Assembly: GCF_022259695.1 (NCBI RefSeq)
Contig: NZ_CP092099.1
Coordinates: 2,650,471-2,714,470, forward strand
Reading direction: 5' to 3'
DNA length: 64,000 bases
Origin: Flaviramulus sp. BrNp1-15
GTDB taxonomy: Bacteria; Bacteroidota; Bacteroidia; Flavobacteriales; Flavobacteriaceae
The notes below the pieces were generated by a model, which worked only from the letters and a program-made list of their open reading frames with translations, was not told the DNA's origin and searched no databases. Below, in pieces: positions 18,463 through 27,071 of the stretch (its first letter is position 1; the number at the start of each line of letters is the position of its first letter). Position numbers and translations under genes: made by a program.

Positions 18463-19521
18463 ATGCAATTACAACAAAGAATTAACGCTTTTGTAAAATT
18501 AGGAGAATTTTTAGGGCAATTTTCTAATGAAGCTGTACAAAAGGATGATAATGTTAATCACAACAATTTATTCTTTGATGGTTTTAAACACCAACTAAAG
18601 TTAGCTGAAGAGCATAATGGTTGGTTTACACAGGAAAATATAAAGTTTGCTTTTGCTTCTTGGAATAAAGCTTTAACTCACGAAAACATCAACACTTGGT
18701 TGAAAGCTTATGACATTAATGTTTCCACACCAAAACAGGTAGCTATTATAATGGCAGGAAATATTCCGTTAGTTGGGTTTCACGATTTTCTTTCAGTTTT
18801 AATTACAGGGCATTCTGTGTTGATAAAACAGTCATCAAACGACAAACACCTACTACCCTATTTAGCAAAATATTTAGAGTATGTTGAACCTGATTTTAAA
18901 GGCAAAATAACTTTTACCGAAGAAAAACTAGAAAATTTTGATGCGGTTATTGCCACCGGAAGTAACAATACAGCGCGTTATTTTGAATATTATTTTAAAA
19001 GTAAGCCTTCAATAATAAGAAACAATAGAAATTCGGTAGCTATATTAACTGGTAATGAAACTCCTGAAGATTTAAAAAACCTATCGGAAGATATTTTTAG
19101 ATACTATGGGTTAGGCTGCAGAAATGTTTCAAAACTTTTTGTTCCAAAAGGTTATAAATTTGATGCGTTTTTTGAAGCCATGTATCATTGGCATCCAATT
19201 GTTGATAAAGCAAAATATGCCAATAATTACGATTATAACAAAGCCGTTTATTTAATGAGTGAATTTGATATGCTTGAAAACGGTTTCTTTATGATTAAAG
19301 AAGATACAAGTTATGCATCCCCAATTGCTACCTTATTTTACGAATATTATAAAGACACAGATAGTTTAAAACAAAAATTAGAACAAGAAAAGCAACAAAT
19401 TCAATGTATCGTTTCCAATGGTTTTACAGAAAATGAAATCGCCTTTGGAGCGACTCAAAAACCTAAACTTTGGGATTATGCAGATAGTATCGATTCTGTT
19501 GAATTTTTGTTAGCAATTTGA
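18463..19521 (+). CDS. Acyl-CoA reductase (LuxC-like)
   Basis: 352 residues resembling the LuxC/aldehyde-dehydrogenase-like acyl-CoA reductases found next to serC in Flavobacteriaceae. Seen are IIMAGNIPLVGFHDFLSVL (cofactor-domain entry), VIATGSNNTARYFEYYF, RNNRNSVAILTGNE, and the YYGLGCRNVSKLFVP segment with the candidate catalytic Cys (about residue 224). The family reduces activated fatty acids to aldehydes with NADPH; the in vivo substrate here is unknown. It is upstream of serC by about 80 bases and divergent from ferredoxin. Confidence 0.85.
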   Translation: MQLQQRINAFVKLGEFLGQFSNEAVQKDDNVNHNNLFFDGFKHQLKLAEEHNGWFTQENIKFAFASWNKALTHENINTWLKAYDINVSTPKQVAIIMAGNIPLVGFHDFLSVLITGHSVLIKQSSNDKHLLPYLAKYLEYVEPDFKGKITFTEEKLENFDAVIATGSNNTARYFEYYFKSKPSIIRNNRNSVAILTGNETPEDLKNLSEDIFRYYGLGCRNVSKLFVPKGYKFDAFFEAMYHWHPIVDKAKYANNYDYNKAVYLMSEFDMLENGFFMIKEDTSYASPIATLFYEYYKDTDSLKQKLEQEKQQIQCIVSNGFTENEIAFGATQKPKLWDYADSIDSVEFLLAI

Positions 19522-19599
19522 TGAAAAAATTATTAATTTTTTAACAGGAAATACCCAATTAATTAGCACCTTTACATCTTTAAATTTCAAAACATAATA

Positions 19600-20664
19600 A
19601 TGAAAAAACATAACTTTAGTGCAGGACCATGTATTTTACCTCAAAGCGTGTTATTAAAAGCGTCAGAGGCTGTAATGGATTTAGATAACAGCGGTTTATC
19701 TTTAATAGAAATATCTCACAGAAGTAAAGCGTTTGTAGATATTATGGAAAATGCGCGCGCATTGGTTTTAGAACTACTTGGTTTAGAAGGCAAGGGTTAC
19801 AAAGCTTTATTTTTACAAGGTGGCGCGAGTACTCAATTTCTAATGGTTGCTTTAAACCTTTTAGAAAAAAGAGCTGGTTATTTAAACTCTGGTACATGGG
19901 CAGATAAAGCCATAAAAGAAGCTAGAATTTACGATGATGTATATGAAGTAGCATCATCAAAAGATGCTAATTACAACTATATTCCTAAAGGATATGATAT
20001 TCCTGAGGATTACGATTATTTCCACTGTACGTCTAACAATACCATTTTTGGTACACAAATGAAAGAATTCCCAAACTCACCAATCCCTATGGTTTGTGAT
20101 ATGAGTAGCGATATTTTTTCTAGAACGTTAGATTTTTCAAAATTTGATTTAATATATGCAGGTGCTCAAAAAAATATGGGTCCAGCAGGAACAACTCTAG
20201 TAGTAGTTAAAGAAGATATTTTAGGAAAAGTATCTCGTAAAATTCCATCAATGATGGATTATAAAACGCATATCAGTAAAGGGAGTATGTTTAATACGCC
20301 TCCTGTATTTGCGGTTTACACGTCTATGTTAACACTTGAATGGTTAAAAGATCTTGGTGGCATTGCGGCTATTGAAAAAGAAAATGAAAAGAAAGCACGC
20401 TTAATGTATTCTGAAATTGATTTGAATCCGTTATTTAAAGGTTTTGCTGTAAGAGAAGATCGTTCTAACATGAATGCTACTTTTACTCTTGAAAATGAAA
20501 ACCTAAAAGAAACTTTTGAAACTATGCTTAAAGAAGCTGGGGTTAACGGATTAAATGGTCACAGAAGTGTTGGTGGTTACAGAGCGTCAATGTACAACGC
20601 ATTACCTTTAGATAGTGTAAAAGTTGTTGTAGAAATAATGAGTGAATTAGAAAGTAAAGCTTAA
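19600..20664 (+). CDS. serC: 3-phosphoserine/phosphohydroxythreonine aminotransferase
   Basis: Second step of serine biosynthesis and also used in pyridoxal phosphate synthesis. It starts with the family N-terminus HNFSAGPCILP; substrate and cofactor residues are in LFLQGGASTQF and HCTSNNTIFG; the PLP Lys lies in YAGAQKNMGPAG (about residue 193); the end is GLNGHRSVGGYRASMYNAL. 354 residues is the family length. The neighbour serA supplies the substrate, so the pair forms the serine pathway. Confidence 0.96.
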   Translation: MKKHNFSAGPCILPQSVLLKASEAVMDLDNSGLSLIEISHRSKAFVDIMENARALVLELLGLEGKGYKALFLQGGASTQFLMVALNLLEKRAGYLNSGTWADKAIKEARIYDDVYEVASSKDANYNYIPKGYDIPEDYDYFHCTSNNTIFGTQMKEFPNSPIPMVCDMSSDIFSRTLDFSKFDLIYAGAQKNMGPAGTTLVVVKEDILGKVSRKIPSMMDYKTHISKGSMFNTPPVFAVYTSMLTLEWLKDLGGIAAIEKENEKKARLMYSEIDLNPLFKGFAVREDRSNMNATFTLENENLKETFETMLKEAGVNGLNGHRSVGGYRASMYNALPLDSVKVVVEIMSELESKA

Positions 20665-20756
20665 TAAGTTTGTTGTAAATATTGGCTGTACTCAGTGTTT
20701 ACTCAAACCCAAAATAATAAAATTTAATTTAAAGTTGAATTATTGAATGTTCACAG

Positions 20757-20789
20757 AACTTTTAACTTTTAACTTTTAACTTTTAACTT
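20757..20789 (+). repeat. Tandem heptamer repeat upstream of serA
   Basis: AACTTTT repeated between four and five times, ending six bases before the serA start codon. A change in copy number would alter the leader length or spacing of the serA messenger. Confidence 0.85.
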
Positions 20790-20795
20790 AAATAA

Positions 20796-21746
20796 ATGAA
20801 AGTATTAGCAAACGATGGTGTTTCACAAAGTGGAATTGATGCATTGGAAAAAGCTGGGCACGAAGTAATTACAACTACTGTTGCTCAAGAACAATTAATT
20901 AACTACATAAACGAAAATGATATTGCTGTTTTATTAGTACGTAGTGCTACAACAGTACGTAAAGATTTAATTGATGCTTGCCCAGGATTAAAAATTATTG
21001 GTCGTGGTGGTGTTGGTATGGATAATATTGATGTAGAATATGCTCGCGAAAAAGGGTTAAGCGTAATTAATACACCTGCAGCGTCTTCTCATTCTGTAGC
21101 AGAATTAGTTTTTGGACACTTATATGGTTTAGCACGTTTTTTACATAATGCAAACAGAGAAATGCCTCTTGAAGGTGATAGCAACTTTAAAGGTTTAAAG
21201 AAAGCTTATGCTAAAGGAACTGAGCTTAAAGGAAAAACTTTAGGTGTTTTAGGTTTTGGTCGTATTGGTCAAGCTACAGCTAAAGTAGCCTTAGGAGCAG
21301 GCATGAAAGTAGTGGCTTTCGATCCATTTTTAGAAAAAGCTAATTTAGAATTAGACTTTTTTGATGGACAAAAAGTAAGTTTTGAGATAGAAACCATTTC
21401 TAAAGAAGATGTTTTAAAACAAGCCGACTTTATCACATTACACGTTCCTGCACAAAAAGAATATGTGATTGATGAAGCAGAATTCAATATGATGAAAGAT
21501 GGTGTTATTATCGCTAATGCAGCACGTGGTGGTGTACTTAACGAAGTGGCACTTGTTAAAGCTATAGAAAGTGGTAAAGTTGCAAGAGCTGCTTTAGATG
21601 TTTTTGAAAAAGAACCTAAACCAGAAATGCAGTTATTAATGAATCCAGCATTGTCTTTAACTCCACATACAGGAGCAGCAACAAACGAAGCTCAAGATAG
21701 AATTGGTACAGAATTAGCATCACAAATTATTAGTATACTTGGGTAG
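20796..21746 (+). CDS. serA: D-3-phosphoglycerate dehydrogenase-type 2-hydroxyacid dehydrogenase
   Basis: NAD-dependent D-2-hydroxyacid dehydrogenase. The Rossmann motif is GVLGFGRIGQATAKVALGAG (about residues 150-169); the catalytic Arg/Glu/His set is in NAARGGVLNE and PHTGAATNEAQ. 316 residues is the short form without an ACT domain, so it lacks the serine-feedback domain of E. coli SerA. Its place after serC supports the phosphoglycerate substrate. Both lie on the plus strand with a 131-base gap that holds the heptamer repeats. Confidence 0.9.
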   Translation: MKVLANDGVSQSGIDALEKAGHEVITTTVAQEQLINYINENDIAVLLVRSATTVRKDLIDACPGLKIIGRGGVGMDNIDVEYAREKGLSVINTPAASSHSVAELVFGHLYGLARFLHNANREMPLEGDSNFKGLKKAYAKGTELKGKTLGVLGFGRIGQATAKVALGAGMKVVAFDPFLEKANLELDFFDGQKVSFEIETISKEDVLKQADFITLHVPAQKEYVIDEAEFNMMKDGVIIANAARGGVLNEVALVKAIESGKVARAALDVFEKEPKPEMQLLMNPALSLTPHTGAATNEAQDRIGTELASQIISILG

Positions 21747-21781
21747 ACTAAAAACAAAATGTGACCTAATCGTTATATTTG

Positions 21782-21812
21782 AGTCCTAACTATAAACGTT
21801 AGGACTTTTTTT
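21782..21812 (+). terminator. Rho-independent terminator after serA
   Basis: Stem AGTCCTAAC / GTTAGGACT with a 7-base loop, followed by a run of seven T. Confidence 0.85.
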
Positions 21813-21865
21813 GTACATTAAGCATCCTATTTTTATTAACTTTATTAAAATTAAACTATATTATT

Positions 21866-22504
21866 ATGTCTGGAATTTTAGATTTATTAAACAGTGACCT
21901 AGGAAAAACTATCATTAGTGGTGTTGCTGGACAAACCAATCAGCCTCAAAACAAAACACAAGATGTTTTAACAATGGCTTTACCTGTTTTAATGCAAGCA
22001 ATGAAACGTAATGCTTCAACTCCTCAAGGAGCAGAAGGCTTATTAGGAGCATTAAACAGCAAACATGACGGAAGCATACTTGATAACTTAGGTGGCTTAT
22101 TTGGCGGTGGTGTAAACTCTGATGTTCTAAACGATGGTAGTAAAATTTTAGGACACGTTTTAGGAGGAAAACAACAACGTGTTGAACAAACATTAGGAGC
22201 TAAAGCAGGAATGGATGCAGGTTCTGTAGCACAAATATTAAAAGTAGCAGCACCAATTTTAATGGGTGTTTTAGGAAAACAAACCAGACAACAAAATGTA
22301 AGCAACCCAAGCGGTATTGAAGGTTTACTTGGTGGTTTATTAGGTGGAAATTCTGCTCAACAAGAACAAAGCTTTTTAGAGTCTATTTTAGATGCTGATG
22401 GTGACGGAAGTGTAATTGATGATGTTGCTGGAATGGTATTAGGCGGAGGAAAGAAGAAAGGTGGCCTTGGTGGTTTACTAGGTGGTCTTTTTGGTAAAAG
22501 ATAA
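21866..22504 (+). CDS. DUF937 family protein
   Basis: A Gly/Leu-rich soluble protein of 212 residues starting MSGILDLLNSDLGKTII, with DVLTMALPVLMQAMKRNAS and repeated LLGGLLGG segments, matching the DUF937 family. It has an internal repeat: two helical modules (about 1-70 and 115-170), each followed by Gly-rich loops. A DADGDGSVIDD segment (about residues 174-184) resembles an EF-hand/dockerin-like calcium loop. Function is unknown; it stands alone between two terminators. Confidence 0.85.
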   Translation: MSGILDLLNSDLGKTIISGVAGQTNQPQNKTQDVLTMALPVLMQAMKRNASTPQGAEGLLGALNSKHDGSILDNLGGLFGGGVNSDVLNDGSKILGHVLGGKQQRVEQTLGAKAGMDAGSVAQILKVAAPILMGVLGKQTRQQNVSNPSGIEGLLGGLLGGNSAQQEQSFLESILDADGDGSVIDDVAGMVLGGGKKKGGLGGLLGGLFGKR

Positions 22505-22530
22505 CAGACTTTCTTATTATAAAATCTTTA

Positions 22531-22566
22531 AAAGAGTCAAGCTAAAAAGCTTGACTCTTTTTTTGT
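22531..22566 (+). terminator. Rho-independent terminator after the DUF937 gene
   Basis: Perfect 13-bp stem (AAAGAGTCAAGCT / AGCTTGACTCTTT, four-base loop) followed by a T run. Confidence 0.9.
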
Positions 22567-22723
22567 GTTAAAAACACTTAAAAACAAGTATTTAAGGAAC
22601 GGTTTTTGTAATTTTAGTTTTACGGACAGTTTACTCAACCAAAACAACAGTTAACTCATTCTTTATTTAAAGACTAAATGATGTGTTATAAATTTGCTTT
22701 ATAAAATTAAACTCATAAGATTC

Positions 22724-23161
22724 ATGAAAAATACAATATACATATTACTTCTTTGTGCATTTGTTTTTAATTGTAATACAACTAAAACTACCACAAACCA
22801 AAAAGATGAACGGTTAGAGAGTGTTAAAGATAATGACACCGTTACTATTGCTAATGATGATTTAGAATACCAGATAATCATCATAGAACCTGGATTTAAT
22901 ACTTGGCTAGTTAGTACTGCAAGACCAGAAGGTTACTATTCACAACAATTTCTGGAGAATAGAAATTATTTGTATGTAACTGAATGGAATCAACGTGTTA
23001 TGCAACCGCAGCGTTTTAATCCAAACTTGTACGAATTACAAATTAATTACCAACAAGGTATTGATTATGGCTATGAGGTAAATTATAAACTATATAACTA
23101 CTTCATTTATTTTCAATTAACTTATAACCAGAGGTTAGGTCCGTTTGTACCAAGAATTTAA
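22724..23161 (+). CDS. DUF6146 family lipoprotein
   Basis: The ATG at 22724 is chosen over one ten codons upstream because it places a lipoprotein signal at the N-terminus (MKNTIYILLLCAFVFNC, lipidated Cys17). The mature part (DLEYQIIIIEPGFNTWL, GYYSQQFLENRNYLYV, YGYEVNYKLYNYFIYFQLT) is the conserved Flavobacteriaceae family DUF6146. Function is unknown. It is followed by the DUF6787 gene and, two genes on, a TonB receptor, a conserved neighbourhood that suggests envelope or metal homeostasis; that role is inferred. Confidence 0.82.
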   Translation: MKNTIYILLLCAFVFNCNTTKTTTNQKDERLESVKDNDTVTIANDDLEYQIIIIEPGFNTWLVSTARPEGYYSQQFLENRNYLYVTEWNQRVMQPQRFNPNLYELQINYQQGIDYGYEVNYKLYNYFIYFQLTYNQRLGPFVPRI

Positions 23162-23197
23162 AATTCTTTTCTGTATTTTTGCATCAAAATTGCAAAT

Positions 23198-23500
23198 TTG
23201 GAAAAATTAAAAAAACGCTGGGGTATTGATAATAATTGGCAAGTTGTTGTTATTTTAATAGTATTTGCTGTAACAGGCTCTACAGCTTCATATATTGGCA
23301 AACCTATTTTAAACTTTTTAAATATTACTACCGAGAGTTTTGGAGTTTATAGTTATTGGATACTACGTATAGTTTTACTTTTTATCATGTATCAATTTCT
23401 ATTGGTGTTTTTTGGGTGGCTATTTGGGCAACATAAATTTTTCTGGAACTTTGAAAAAAAGATGCTAACCAGAATTGGTCTTAAACGATTTATAGAGTAG
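23198..23500 (+). CDS. DUF6787 family membrane protein
   Basis: 100 residues with two hydrophobic helices (WQVVVILIVFAVTGSTASYI and WILRIVLLFIMYQFLLVFFG) and the ending FGQHKFFWNFEKKMLTRIGL typical of DUF6787. The start is TTG; no in-frame ATG precedes the conserved EKLKKRWGI. Its stop overlaps the GTG start of the next gene, so translation is coupled. Function unknown. Confidence 0.8.
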   Translation: MEKLKKRWGIDNNWQVVVILIVFAVTGSTASYIGKPILNFLNITTESFGVYSYWILRIVLLFIMYQFLLVFFGWLFGQHKFFWNFEKKMLTRIGLKRFIE

Positions 23501-23832
23501 TGAAACACATTAAGGAACATATCATTTTTAAACTTATTACGCTAGTTTTAGTTTTAAGCCTGTTTGTTCCTACTGTTGTAAAATTTACTCACGTTTTTGT
23601 GCATCATTCGCATAAAGTTTGTTTAGATGATACTACAACTCACATTCATGAAGTAGATTTAGATTGTGAGTTTCATAAATTTCAGCTCAATCAAAACTTC
23701 ACATTTAATCAAACTTATTTACAATTATTTTCTCCTCAAGAAAAAGACATAGAAATTGTTTCACAATATAATTTCTTAAGTAAATTTCAACGTTTACACT
23801 TTTCGCTCCGTGGACCACCTGCTTTAATTTAA
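23500..23832 (+). CDS. Small His-rich exported or membrane protein, upstream of TonB receptor
   Basis: Starts at a GTG overlapping the previous stop by one base. It has one hydrophobic N-terminal helix (KLITLVLVLSLFVPTVVKF), then a histidine- and acid-rich stretch (THVFVHHSHKVCL, TTTHIHEVDLDCEFHKF) with two Cys, and ends SLRGPPALI. Proteins of this type commonly precede metal-type TonB receptors in Bacteroidota. Metal handling is inferred from the His/Cys content and from the receptor next door. No family name is recognised. Confidence 0.72.
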   Translation: MKHIKEHIIFKLITLVLVLSLFVPTVVKFTHVFVHHSHKVCLDDTTTHIHEVDLDCEFHKFQLNQNFTFNQTYLQLFSPQEKDIEIVSQYNFLSKFQRLHFSLRGPPALI

Positions 23833-23896
23833 TAGTATTAAAATATGCTGAAATCATTTTCAGCTTAAATCATTATTAAATTAAATAAATTCATAT

Positions 23897-26116
23897 ATGA
23901 AACTATTTTTAAACATATTGCTATTATTGGCAATTACTAACATATATAGTCAAAATAAAATACACGGTATTATAACAGATGCCAACACAAATGAAAAATT
24001 AGAATTTGTAAACATATACTTTCCCGAACTTGAAAAAGGCACTACAACTAATGAAAACGGAAAGTTTATTGTCGAAAATTTATCATCTGGAAATTACAAC
24101 ATCCTATTTTCTATGGTGGGTTATAAAACCCAATCATTATTAATAACTATTCCATCTAATGATGAAATAAAAATTAATTTAGTTCCTACTGCCATTGAAA
24201 TGGAAAGCATTATCATTTCTACACCATTCCATAAATTACAGAGTGATAATGTAATGAAAGTTGAACAACGAAGTCTTAAAGATTTAAAAGCCAATGGCGC
24301 TGTAACATTATCTGATGGTATTACAAATATTGCCGGTGTAGAAAGTGTAACAACTGGATTAAGTATTGGAAAACCAGTAATTAGAGGCTTAAGTTCAAAC
24401 CGAGTTTTAGTTTATACACAAGGTATTCGATTAGAAAATCAGCAATTTGGAGACGAGCATGGTTTAGGTGTTAATAGTACCGGAATTGAAAGCGTAGAAG
24501 TTATAAAAGGGCCTGCATCTTTACTTTACGGAAGTGATGCTCTTGGTGGTGTGTTGTATTTAAACCCAGAGCGTTTTGCAAATAACAACGAATCATCAGG
24601 AGATTTTAGAGGCGATTTTTATAGCAACACCTTGGGATATAGTACAAGTGTAGGTTTTAAATCATCAGGAGAACATTTTAAATTTTTATTTAGAGGAAAT
24701 TTAACTGAGCATGCCGATTATGAAACTAAGGATTATAGAGTTACCAATACTCGTTTTAGAGAACAAGATTTTAAAGCTGGTGTTGGCTATCAAATTAATA
24801 GTTTTAAAACTGAGTTTCGCTATAACATAAACCATTCTAAATTAGGAATTCCAGAAGAAGTTGGAGTACAATCTAAAAACAAAACACCGCTGCTACCGTA
24901 TCAAGATATCACTAATCATGTATTTAGTTCAAAGTCCACTTTATTTTTTAACGACTCTAAATTGGATATTAACTTAGGTTTTATTTATAACGACAGAAAA
25001 GAATTTGAAGAACATCATGAGGAAGAAGAAGAAGAAGAAGAACATGAAGAGCATGATGAAGATGAAGTTTTAGAAGCAGCACTTCACATGAAACTTAAAA
25101 CGGCTAATTATGATGTGAAATATAGCTTACCAAAATTGGGCAAATTTGAGACTATTGTTGGAGTTCAAGGAATGAATCAAGTGAATTCAAATTATGGAGA
25201 AGAAGAATTGATACCTGATGCTACTACCAACGATTTTGGTGTTTTAGCAACTTCTCATATTCATTTTGATAAAGCCGATGTACAACTAGGTGCGCGTTAT
25301 GATAATCGTTACGTAGATGTTGCTTCTGGACTTAATAAAAGCTTTAATAGTTTTAATGGAGCTTTAGGAGTTAAAACAAACTTAACAGAAAATATAACCA
25401 CCCGAATAAACTTAGCAACTGGTTTTAGAGCTCCCAATTTATCTGAATTAACATCTAACGGATCTCACGAAGGCACAAACCGTTACGAAATAGGAAATAG
25501 TAATTTAAAAAGTGAACAGAATTTTCAAACAGACCTCGCATTAGAGTTTCAAAACGAACATATAGAGTTGTTTGCTAACGGGTTTTATAACAAAGTGAAT
25601 AATTATATTTTCTTATCGCCAGACGGAACTTTTGTTGATGGAGATCCTGTTTTTCTATATTTACAAGACGATGCAAAACTTTACGGAGGTGAGTTTGGTT
25701 TTCATTTACATCCTCATCCTTTAGATTGGTTGCATTTTGAATCGAGTTTCGAAACCGTAACAGGAAAACAAAATAATGGCAATTATTTACCATTAATTCC
25801 TGCCAATAGTTTAACCAATATTGTTAGAATAGAGTTTGAAAAACCTTGGATTGAAAACGGATATGCTTTCGTAAAACTACGTTCTACATTTAAGCAAAAC
25901 AATGTTAGTCCTTTTGAGACAAATACTAATGGTTATAATCTTTTAAGTGCAGGTTTAGGCGGAAGTTTTTCAGTATTTAAAAATGAATTATCTGTTACAA
26001 TTTCAGGTAATAATTTAACTAACAAGAGCTACATTAATCATTTATCTCGTTTAAAACCAGATGGTATTTTTAATATGGGTAGAAATATAAATTTAGGGTT
26101 TACATACAGCTTATAA
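23897..26116 (+). CDS. TonB-dependent receptor, probable metal (Zn/Cu/Ni-type) uptake
   Basis: 739 residues. A signal peptide (about 18) is followed by a CarboxypepD_reg-like domain (19-110, HGIITDANTNEKLEFVNIYF). The plug spans about 115-235 (GPASLLYGSDALGGVLYL) and a 22-strand barrel ends LGFTYSL. The length and absence of SusC features indicate a small-substrate receptor. An extracellular loop at about residues 371-392 is almost wholly His and Glu (runs such as EEHHEEEEEEEE), which in related receptors marks zinc, copper or nickel transport. The upstream His-rich small protein fits this. The barrel and plug are well supported; the metal assignment is inferred. Confidence 0.88.
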   Translation: MKLFLNILLLLAITNIYSQNKIHGIITDANTNEKLEFVNIYFPELEKGTTTNENGKFIVENLSSGNYNILFSMVGYKTQSLLITIPSNDEIKINLVPTAIEMESIIISTPFHKLQSDNVMKVEQRSLKDLKANGAVTLSDGITNIAGVESVTTGLSIGKPVIRGLSSNRVLVYTQGIRLENQQFGDEHGLGVNSTGIESVEVIKGPASLLYGSDALGGVLYLNPERFANNNESSGDFRGDFYSNTLGYSTSVGFKSSGEHFKFLFRGNLTEHADYETKDYRVTNTRFREQDFKAGVGYQINSFKTEFRYNINHSKLGIPEEVGVQSKNKTPLLPYQDITNHVFSSKSTLFFNDSKLDINLGFIYNDRKEFEEHHEEEEEEEEHEEHDEDEVLEAALHMKLKTANYDVKYSLPKLGKFETIVGVQGMNQVNSNYGEEELIPDATTNDFGVLATSHIHFDKADVQLGARYDNRYVDVASGLNKSFNSFNGALGVKTNLTENITTRINLATGFRAPNLSELTSNGSHEGTNRYEIGNSNLKSEQNFQTDLALEFQNEHIELFANGFYNKVNNYIFLSPDGTFVDGDPVFLYLQDDAKLYGGEFGFHLHPHPLDWLHFESSFETVTGKQNNGNYLPLIPANSLTNIVRIEFEKPWIENGYAFVKLRSTFKQNNVSPFETNTNGYNLLSAGLGGSFSVFKNELSVTISGNNLTNKSYINHLSRLKPDGIFNMGRNINLGFTYSL

Positions 26117-26130
26117 GCTTATAAATAATA

Positions 26131-26165
26131 ATAAAAGCCAGTAATTATTTACTGGCTTTTATTTT
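26131..26165 (+). terminator. Rho-independent terminator after the TonB receptor gene
   Basis: Perfect 11-bp stem (AAAAGCCAGTA / TACTGGCTTTT, six-base loop) ending in a short T run. Confidence 0.85.
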
Positions 26166-26277
26166 AGCACGCTAACTCATTTTTGTAGAATTTTTAGTTA
26201 TTTTAGAGGTGGTATATAATGTGGATAAACGTATTATCTTTATCCATATGTTGTACACAATTTAACCAAACATTTGT

Positions 26278-26898
26278 ATGAAAGAAAATAAACATTATTT
26301 AATATTACCTTTTTTCTTGTTAGTAATATCTTGTTTAAATAATAAATCTTCAGATGAAACTATTGAGGTTAATTTTAGTCAAAAGACCATAAAAAATCAG
26401 ATATTTAAAAATCCCGAAGCAAACAAAACGAATAGTATTGCTGTAGAATTCGCGAAAAAAGGAGAAAACATAAAAGCGGAAAATATTTTCCATGAAGCTT
26501 TAGAAATCGAGCCTGATAACTACACGATAATGAGCAACATTGGATTGAATTCATTAGCTCTTAAAAAATATGACAAATCAATTGAATTTTTAAAAAAATC
26601 AATTACTGCTTCTGATTCAACTTATTTTATTGCAAGTTCCAATTTAGGACTTGTCTATTACAAAACTTCTGAATATGAAAAATCTATAAAAATTTTAGAC
26701 TTTGTCATTAAAAATTGTGATGATAAAGAAATTATTTTAGCTTCTTATATAAACCAAGCTTTTAGTTACTTATCAATCGGAAATTGTACTGAAGCTAAAA
26801 ACAACTTAATTCTTATTAAGAAAATAGAATTTGAATACAATGCTGACGTTGAATATGTTGAAGAAAAATTAAAAAAATGTGTACAACAACGTGTATAA
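26278..26898 (+). CDS. TPR-repeat lipoprotein (cassette gene)
   Basis: A lipoprotein signal ends LVISC (Cys19). Residues about 55-200 form four tetratricopeptide-type helix pairs (AVEFAKKGENIKAENIFHEAL, NIGLNSLALKKYDKSIEFLKK, NLGLVYYKTSEYEKSIKIL, NQAFSYLSIGNCTEAKNNL), a protein-binding scaffold. No partner is known. The last six codons, including the stop, lie inside repeat R5, so the C-terminal VQQRV is encoded by the repeat. Leader of 18 bases after the cassette edge. Confidence 0.85.
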   Translation: MKENKHYLILPFFLLVISCLNNKSSDETIEVNFSQKTIKNQIFKNPEANKTNSIAVEFAKKGENIKAENIFHEALEIEPDNYTIMSNIGLNSLALKKYDKSIEFLKKSITASDSTYFIASSNLGLVYYKTSEYEKSIKILDFVIKNCDDKEIILASYINQAFSYLSIGNCTEAKNNLILIKKIEFEYNADVEYVEEKLKKCVQQRV

Positions 26899-27020
26899 TT
26901 AATTGCTTTGGCAAGTGCTTATTTGGAAAATTCCTTCGGAATTTTCTCGCGTTCGTTTTTGTTTACTAAATTAGTTGCTGAAACACGCAACTAACCATAC
27001 ACAACAACGTTAGGAGTAAT
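26878..27020 (+). repeat. attC-like repeat R5
   Basis: 127 bases from AAC to GTT core. The order is TGTGTACAAC, AAC, arm GTGTATAATTAATTGC, central hairpin with arms GAAAATTCC and GGAATTTTC around TTC (26926-26946), arm GCAACTAACCATACAC, AACAAC, GTTAGGAG. The two arms pair over 16 bases with three A-C mismatches that are G-T wobbles on the other strand. It is about 91 percent identical by eye to R7, 35 kb away. Confidence 0.9.
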
Positions 27021-27071
27021 AATGACCAAACAAAGTTAACTTCAATCAGTTATTAATCAGATTAAAATACA

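Noticed and set aside
20757-20789. Heptamer repeats as a CRISPR array
   Set aside because: Unit is seven bases with no spacers.
21915-22305. Two opposite-strand frames inside the DUF937 gene
   Set aside because: They are shadows of Gly/Leu-rich codons; no start context or family similarity.
26165-26249. A full repeat before the TPR lipoprotein gene
   Set aside because: Only the GTTGTACACA edge and a faint CTTTATCCATAT segment are seen; arms and hairpin are missing.
26926-26946. Central hairpins of the repeats as rho-independent terminators
   Set aside because: They have strong stems but no T run on either side, and the arm pairs around them are conserved too.
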